From assembly GCA_027450005.1 (NCBI GenBank), contig DAIDKO010000164.1:1-58068 (forward strand): a stretch of 58,068 bases of DNA, written 5' to 3'. The position numbers and the translations under genes were made by a program. This stretch comes from Rhodanobacter sp. GTDB lineage: Bacteria > Pseudomonadota > Gammaproteobacteria > Xanthomonadales > Rhodanobacteraceae. The notes below the pieces were generated by a model that did no database searches, was not told the origin of the DNA, and saw only the letters and a program-made list of their open reading frames with translations. The first letter of the stretch is position 1; each line of letters starts with the position of its first letter. Shown here in pieces: positions 54,055 through 58,068 of the stretch.

Positions 54055-55410
54055 ATGGCCGACATCAAGACATTCCACCTGCCCGACCTCGGCGAAGGCC
54101 TGCCCGACGCCACCATCGTCGAGTGGCACGTGAAGGAAGGCGACTACATCAAGCTCGACGCGCCGCTGTGCTCGATGGAGACCGCCAAGGCCGTGGTCGA
54201 CGTGCCCTCGCCCTACACCGGCACGGTGAAGAAGCTGCACGGCGCACCCGGCGACATCATCGAGACCGGTGCCGCGCTGGCCGACTTCGAGCCCGACGCC
54301 AACGCAAAGCAGCGCGCCGAGGCCGAATCCACCGGCCACCACCACGGCCCGAAGAAGGCTGAGGCACCGGCGCCCGCTCCAGCGCCGGCCCAGGCCGCCA
54401 CCGCGGATCGCGAGGACGAAGGCACCGTGGTTGGCGCGACGGTCAGCGGCAACACCGTGCACGTCGAACTGGCCGCCAGCATCGGCGGCGTGAAGGCCGT
54501 GCCGGCGGTACGCGCGCTGGCCAAGAAACTCAAGGTCGACCTCGCCCGCGTGCGCCCCACCGGTGCCGACGGCGTGGTCACCATGCAGGATGTGAAGAGT
54601 GCCGCCGCCAACCGCAGCGCACCGCTGGGCGCCGCACCGGCGCGCGCCGTGTCCACCTCGGCGGGCCGCCATCTCGCGCCCGAGCTACCGGAACCCGGCC
54701 CGGCCCCCAGCCGCACCGCCGTGTCGCTGGCCGGCAAGCCGGTCCGCACCGCGCCGCCGAGCGTGCAGGCCAGCGGCCAGCCCGAGCAGCTCAAGGGCGT
54801 CCGCCGCAACATGGCCCGCGTGATGGCCGAGGCCCACGCCAACGTGGTGCCCACCACCCTGGTGGACGACGCTGACCTGCACTCCTGGATCGGCAAGCAG
54901 GACATCACCGCGCGGCTGATCCGCGCCATCGTTGCCGCCTGCAAGGCGGTGCCGGCGCTCAACGCCTGGTTCGACGGCAAGAGCCTTACCCGCACGCTGC
55001 ACCCACAGGTGGACATCGGCATCGCCGTGGACACCGAGGACGGCCTGTTCGTGCCGGCCTTGCGCAACGCCGACGTACTCGACGGCGCCGGCATACGCGC
55101 AGCGATCAAGCGCCTGCGCGCGCAGGTGGAGGACCGCAGCATCCCGGCCTCGGAACTGTCCGGCTACACCATCAGCCTGTCCAACTTCGGCATGTTCGCC
55201 GGCCGCTACGCCACTCCGGTGGTGGTGCCGCCGACTGTCGCCATCATCGGCGCCGGCAAGCTGTGCCACGACGTGGTGGCAGTGATGGGCGGCATCGAAG
55301 TGCATCGCCGCATGCCGATCTCGCTCACCTTCGACCATCGCGCGGCTACCGGTGGCGAGGCGGCGCGCTTCCTCAAGGCGCTGCTGGATGATTTGGCGCT
55401 GCCGAACTGA
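54055..55410 (+). CDS. pdhC: Dihydrolipoamide acyltransferase (E2) of the dehydrogenase complex
   Basis: 451 residues. One N-terminal lipoyl domain (IVEWHVKEGD, lipoyl Lys45 in METAKAVVDV), an Ala/Pro linker, a peripheral-subunit-binding domain (about 147-185, VPAVRALAKKLKVDLARVRP) and the catalytic domain ending SLTFDHRAATGGEAARFL. The active-site His is about residue 428; the usual HxxxDG reads HxxxTG here, a known-looking subgroup variant. It transfers acyl groups to CoA. No E3 gene is nearby. Confidence 0.9.
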   Translation: MADIKTFHLPDLGEGLPDATIVEWHVKEGDYIKLDAPLCSMETAKAVVDVPSPYTGTVKKLHGAPGDIIETGAALADFEPDANAKQRAEAESTGHHHGPKKAEAPAPAPAPAQAATADREDEGTVVGATVSGNTVHVELAASIGGVKAVPAVRALAKKLKVDLARVRPTGADGVVTMQDVKSAAANRSAPLGAAPARAVSTSAGRHLAPELPEPGPAPSRTAVSLAGKPVRTAPPSVQASGQPEQLKGVRRNMARVMAEAHANVVPTTLVDDADLHSWIGKQDITARLIRAIVAACKAVPALNAWFDGKSLTRTLHPQVDIGIAVDTEDGLFVPALRNADVLDGAGIRAAIKRLRAQVEDRSIPASELSGYTISLSNFGMFAGRYATPVVVPPTVAIIGAGKLCHDVVAVMGGIEVHRRMPISLTFDHRAATGGEAARFLKALLDDLALPN

Positions 55411-55423
55411 CGCGGCTTGAATG

Positions 55424-55453
55424 ATGGGGCGCCTGCGGGCGCCCCATTTTTTT
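55424..55453 (+). terminator. Rho-independent terminator of the pdh operon
   Basis: A 10-bp stem (ATGGGGCGCC with its complement, loop TGCG) followed by seven T residues, 14 bp after the pdhC stop. Confidence 0.93.
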
Positions 55454-55489
55454 GCGCAATCGCTAGCGCATGTCGCCTGCCGCTAACGA

Positions 55490-56120
55490 CAGAGCGGTTT
55501 CGGCCGCCTACCGGCGCCCGAGTCACTTTCTCTCGCGTGCCCGAGAGAAAGTAACCAAAGAGAGGGGCTCCCCGATGGCGCGCCCTCCAGGCTTCCTGCC
55601 TTCCGGGTGCGCGGGTGGGTGGCGGGGTTTTTCGACGGGACTCCTGTCCCGGCGAAAAGCTGGCTCGCATCCCTGCGCGCCATCCTGAGGACTTTCCGCC
55701 CCCACCCGCCACGCCATAGGGGCCCCGGGTAGAGCAGCGCGCTCCCAGCGCGCAGAGGCAACAACCCCCACCGGCCCCCCTTCCCTGCACGCAGGGGAGG
55801 GAGACCGGTGAGCTGCAAGCTCCCGGCGCTCTGCTGTTGCTGTTGCTTCTGGCGCGCACGATGCGCACCCGCTCTTCCGAGGCCCCTGGACGGCGGTGAG
55901 GCGGGGACGATCAAGCCGCGCAACGGGCGAGGCAAGGGATGGACTCGCCTTTTCGCGCGGGCAGGAGCCCGCTCGAAAAGCCCGGCCACGCCTCACGGAC
56001 TTGCCGGACAGGATGCCCGGCAAGCGCCAACCGGGGTGGCCTTCTCTTTGGGTTACTTTTCTCTTGGCCACACAAGAGAAAAGTAACTCCGCCACCGACA
56101 GCTGGACGAAACCGCTTTGA
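55490..56120. repeat. Long imperfect inverted-repeat region (MITE-like)
   Basis: Two ~190-bp halves in inverted orientation around a ~250-bp centre. Left: AGCGGTTTCG, ACTTTCTCTC, AGAGAAAGTAACCAAAGAGA, CTCCTGTCC. Right, on the minus strand: AGCGGTTTCG, TTACTTTTCTCTTG, AGAGAAAAGTAACCCAAAGA, CTCCTGCCC. Each also has an internal hairpin of the CTTTCTCT/AGAGAAAG type. No gene is supported in the centre. It may be a non-autonomous mobile repeat. Confidence 0.6.
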
Positions 56121-56229
56121 ATCTTACGAACACGAAGAAGCAAAAGCCCCTCTAGCGCCAGCGGGTGGAAGAGCAAGGACCACCACTTGATGCAAACGGT
56201 GCTCACAGCCTCCCGATAGAATGCCCCCC

Positions 56230-56691
56230 ATGATCAACAACGACGTTCTGCGCAGCGTGCGCTACATGCTCGACCTGCCCGATGGCAGGCTTCCGTCCAT
56301 CGTGGCGCTGGCTGGACTGGAGGTGTCGTCGGCGGATCTCGACGCCTACCTGAAGAAAGAAGACGAGCCCGGCTACCGCGACTGCCCCGACAAGGTAATG
56401 GCGCATTTCCTCGACGGCCTGGTGGTGCACCTGCGCGGCCGCGACGAGAGCCGGCCGCCGTTGCCGGTGGCGAAGCGCGTCACCAACAACCTGGTGCTGA
56501 AGAAGCTGCGCGTGGCCTTCGAACTGCGCGACGCGGACCTGCACGCCATCCTCGCCGCGGCGGGATTCCCCCTGTCGAAGTCGGAACTCAGCGCATTGTT
56601 CCGCAAGCCCGAGCATCCCAACTACCGTCCCTGCGGCGACCAGCTGCTGCGCCACTTCCTGCGCGGCCTCACCCAGCGCCTGCGAAATTGA
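56230..56691 (+). CDS. DUF1456 (YehS-like) protein
   Basis: 153 residues from the second ATG at 56230, which matches the family start INNDVLRSVRYMLDLPDGRL. Two copies of the DUF1456 repeat are visible: DAYLKKEDEPGYRDCPDKVM with FLDGLVVHLRGRDESRPP, and ALFRKPEHPNYRPCGDQLLR with FLRGLTQRLRN. Function is unknown; E. coli YehS is the same size. A weak hairpin (GCGGCCA/TGGCCGC) follows the stop at 56697-56714. Confidence 0.92.
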   Translation: MINNDVLRSVRYMLDLPDGRLPSIVALAGLEVSSADLDAYLKKEDEPGYRDCPDKVMAHFLDGLVVHLRGRDESRPPLPVAKRVTNNLVLKKLRVAFELRDADLHAILAAAGFPLSKSELSALFRKPEHPNYRPCGDQLLRHFLRGLTQRLRN

Positions 56692-56827
56692 AGAGTGCGG
56701 CCACAGATGGCCGCCCGTTTGATTCCGCGATCAAGGACGATTGCATGGATAAAGATCGAGTGCGACCGCGCTTGCCCCACCCTGTGAAATCGCGACTGCG
56801 AAAGATCGCAAAAACCAAGGCCGACGC

Positions 56828-57316
56828 ATGCTGTTCGACATCGTGTTCTACACGCTCGGGGCGATACTGATCGTCGGCGGACTGCTCGGCGCGATCCTGC
56901 CCAGCCTGCCCGGCGTGCCGATGATCTTCGGTGGCATCTGGCTGGTCGCGGCAGTCGACAACTACCGCCACCTCGGCCTGTGGTGGCTGCTCCTGATCGG
57001 CGCGCTGGGCGCGCTGGGCGTAATCGTGGACTTCATCGCCGGCACCCTGGGTGCGAAACGCGTGGGCGCGAGCAAGCGCGCGCTGTGGGGTGCCTCGTTG
57101 GGCACCTTCGTGGGCATGTTCTTCGGCATTCCCGGCATCCTGCTCGGCCCGTTCGCCGGCGCGCTGCTCGGCGAACTCGCCTCCGGCACCAGCGTGCTGC
57201 GCTCGGCCCATGTCGGCATCGGCACCTGGCTCGGCCTGCTGTTCGGTGCGCTGGTGAAGCTGGTGATCTCACTGATGATGATCGGGCTGTTCGGAACGGC
57301 AATGCTGTTCGGTTAG
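56828..57316 (+). CDS. DUF456 membrane protein
   Basis: 162 residues with about four hydrophobic helices and the DUF456 patterns GAILPSLPGVPMIFGGIWLV, DFIAGTLGAKRVGASKRALWG and FFGIPGILLGPFAGALLGEL. AAGG lies seven bases before the ATG. The gene is convergent with, and overlaps by four bases, the hemolysin III gene. Role unknown. Confidence 0.9.
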   Translation: MLFDIVFYTLGAILIVGGLLGAILPSLPGVPMIFGGIWLVAAVDNYRHLGLWWLLLIGALGALGVIVDFIAGTLGAKRVGASKRALWGASLGTFVGMFFGIPGILLGPFAGALLGELASGTSVLRSAHVGIGTWLGLLFGALVKLVISLMMIGLFGTAMLFG

Positions 57317-57948
57317 GTGCCCAGGCTGCCCGCGGGCAGCACGTACAGCAACACCGCAAAATAGTGCAGTACGCTGCCGGCGAGCACGAAGGCGTGCCAC
57401 AAGGTGTGCTGGTAGGGCAGCCTGCGCCACAGGTAGAACGGCACGCCGAGGGTATAGGCCACGCCGCCGCCGACCAGCAGATCCATGCCGCCCGCCTGCA
57501 GATGCGCGGCCAGCGGCTTGAACGCGAGCATGCCGATCCAGCCCATGCCCACGTACAGCAACACGGCAAGCTTGCGCCAGCGGCGGAACCCGCCCAGTTC
57601 CAGCACGCTGCCGACCAGCGCCAGCGTCCACACCGCGGCAAACAGGCTCCAGCCCCACGCGCCCGGCAGGGCAATCAGGGTGAACGGCGTGTAGGTGCCG
57701 GCGATCAGCAGGTAGATCGAGAAGTGATCCAGCTTCTTGAAGATCTGTTTGGTCTGTCCGCGCACGCTGTGATAAATCGTCGAGGCGCTGTAGAGCAGGA
57801 CCAGCATGGCGCCGAAGATGGAGGCGCTGACGATCTTCCAGGGATCGCCGGTGAATGCGGCCATGACAACCAGAACGATCGTTCCGATGACCGACAGCAC
57901 CGCGCCGACCAGATGCGTCCAGGCGTTGAAACGTTCTCCGTGATACAT
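57313..57948 (-). CDS. Hemolysin III family (PAQR/YqfA-like) membrane protein
   Basis: 211 residues with seven likely membrane helices. Metal-site motifs of the family are present: GERFNAWTHLVGA, YSASTIYHSV, FKKLDHFSIYLLIAGTYTPF and LWHAFVLAGSVLHYFA. PAQR proteins include eukaryotic receptors; bacterial members are thought to affect membrane lipid homeostasis. GAGGAG precedes the start. Confidence 0.92.
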   Translation of the reverse strand: MYHGERFNAWTHLVGAVLSVIGTIVLVVMAAFTGDPWKIVSASIFGAMLVLLYSASTIYHSVRGQTKQIFKKLDHFSIYLLIAGTYTPFTLIALPGAWGWSLFAAVWTLALVGSVLELGGFRRWRKLAVLLYVGMGWIGMLAFKPLAAHLQAGGMDLLVGGGVAYTLGVPFYLWRRLPYQHTLWHAFVLAGSVLHYFAVLLYVLPAGSLGT

Positions 57949-58041
57949 GGATTCTCCTCAAAGCGCGCCGCGACCGTCAGGTGCCAATCCCGGGGCCATG
58001 CGGACCGGGACGAGGGCTTGCGCGCGCGCTAGAATACCGCA

Positions 58042-58068
58042 ATGCCATACACTCCGATCACCCCCGCA
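58042..58068 (+). CDS. Start of a gene cut by the window end
   Basis: ATG followed by eight codons (PYTPITPA) reaching the window end. A TAGAAT -10-like hexamer at 58030-58035 lies only six bp before it, so the transcript may have almost no leader. Identity cannot be judged. Confidence 0.35.

Noticed and set aside
56719..56734. TTGAT and ATCAA arms before the DUF456 gene
   Set aside because: The spacer is six bases; FNR needs four, so this is not counted as an FNR box.

Overview
The window is a high-GC stretch of a gammaproteobacterial chromosome. Gene content and order (tyrosine and tryptophan catabolism genes beside POT peptide transporters, birA-coaX-SPOR ahead of a tRNA-Thr, an arginase next to an extended TrpS, and a TorF-type porin) point to Xanthomonadales, most likely Rhodanobacteraceae (Rhodanobacter, Dyella, Luteibacter or relatives). 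This placement comes from protein recognition only; no search was run.

Layout: 1-4.1 kb is a forward envelope-glycan run: two LAB_N membrane proteins, an ArnT-like glycosyltransferase and an asparagine-synthase-like amidotransferase. 4.2-9.9 kb is an envelope cluster: two outer-membrane barrel proteins (one apparently three barrels in one chain), a secreted protein with a Ser/Gly-rich linker, and a small repeat-rich secreted protein. Three FNR/Dnr-type palindromes lie in its intergenic spaces. ssb follows, ending at a strong terminator. 10.7-19.75 kb is a complete high-affinity potassium operon on the minus strand: small membrane ORF, kdpF, kdpA, kdpB, a TorF porin, kdpC, kdpD, kdpE. 19.9-30 kb holds housekeeping and stress genes: ispB, a Nudix hydrolase, tpx, fnr with fpr, dusA, a PepSY-PhoP-PhoQ-like set, birA, coaX and a SPOR protein.

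31.8-37.4 kb is a compact integrative element downstream of tRNA-Thr(TGT). It encodes a tyrosine integrase, a HigBA toxin-antitoxin pair, AlpA, a stand-alone CHC2 zinc-finger protein, a TOPRIM plus RecA-like ATPase, a small TubC_N-like protein and an HGGxSTG protein. The last five genes are chained by 4-bp stop/start overlaps. Degenerate core repeats, near-identical arm-type repeats at both ends and an inverted, iteron-like array inside the ATPase gene suggest a minimal, replication-competent satellite or IME. No capsid, packaging or conjugation gene is present.

37.5-58 kb is chromosomal again: arginase, trpS, a DUF5916 outer-membrane protein, the homogentisate pathway (hpd, hmgA, fahA) interrupted by a GIY-YIG gene flanked by inverted repeats, a divergent MarR regulator beside a 20-bp palindrome, two POT transporters, tryptophan 2,3-dioxygenase, pyruvate dehydrogenase E1alpha-E1beta-E2 without E3, a roughly 630-bp inverted-repeat region, a YehS-like DUF1456 gene, a DUF456 gene and a hemolysin III-like gene. 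The window cuts genes at both ends.
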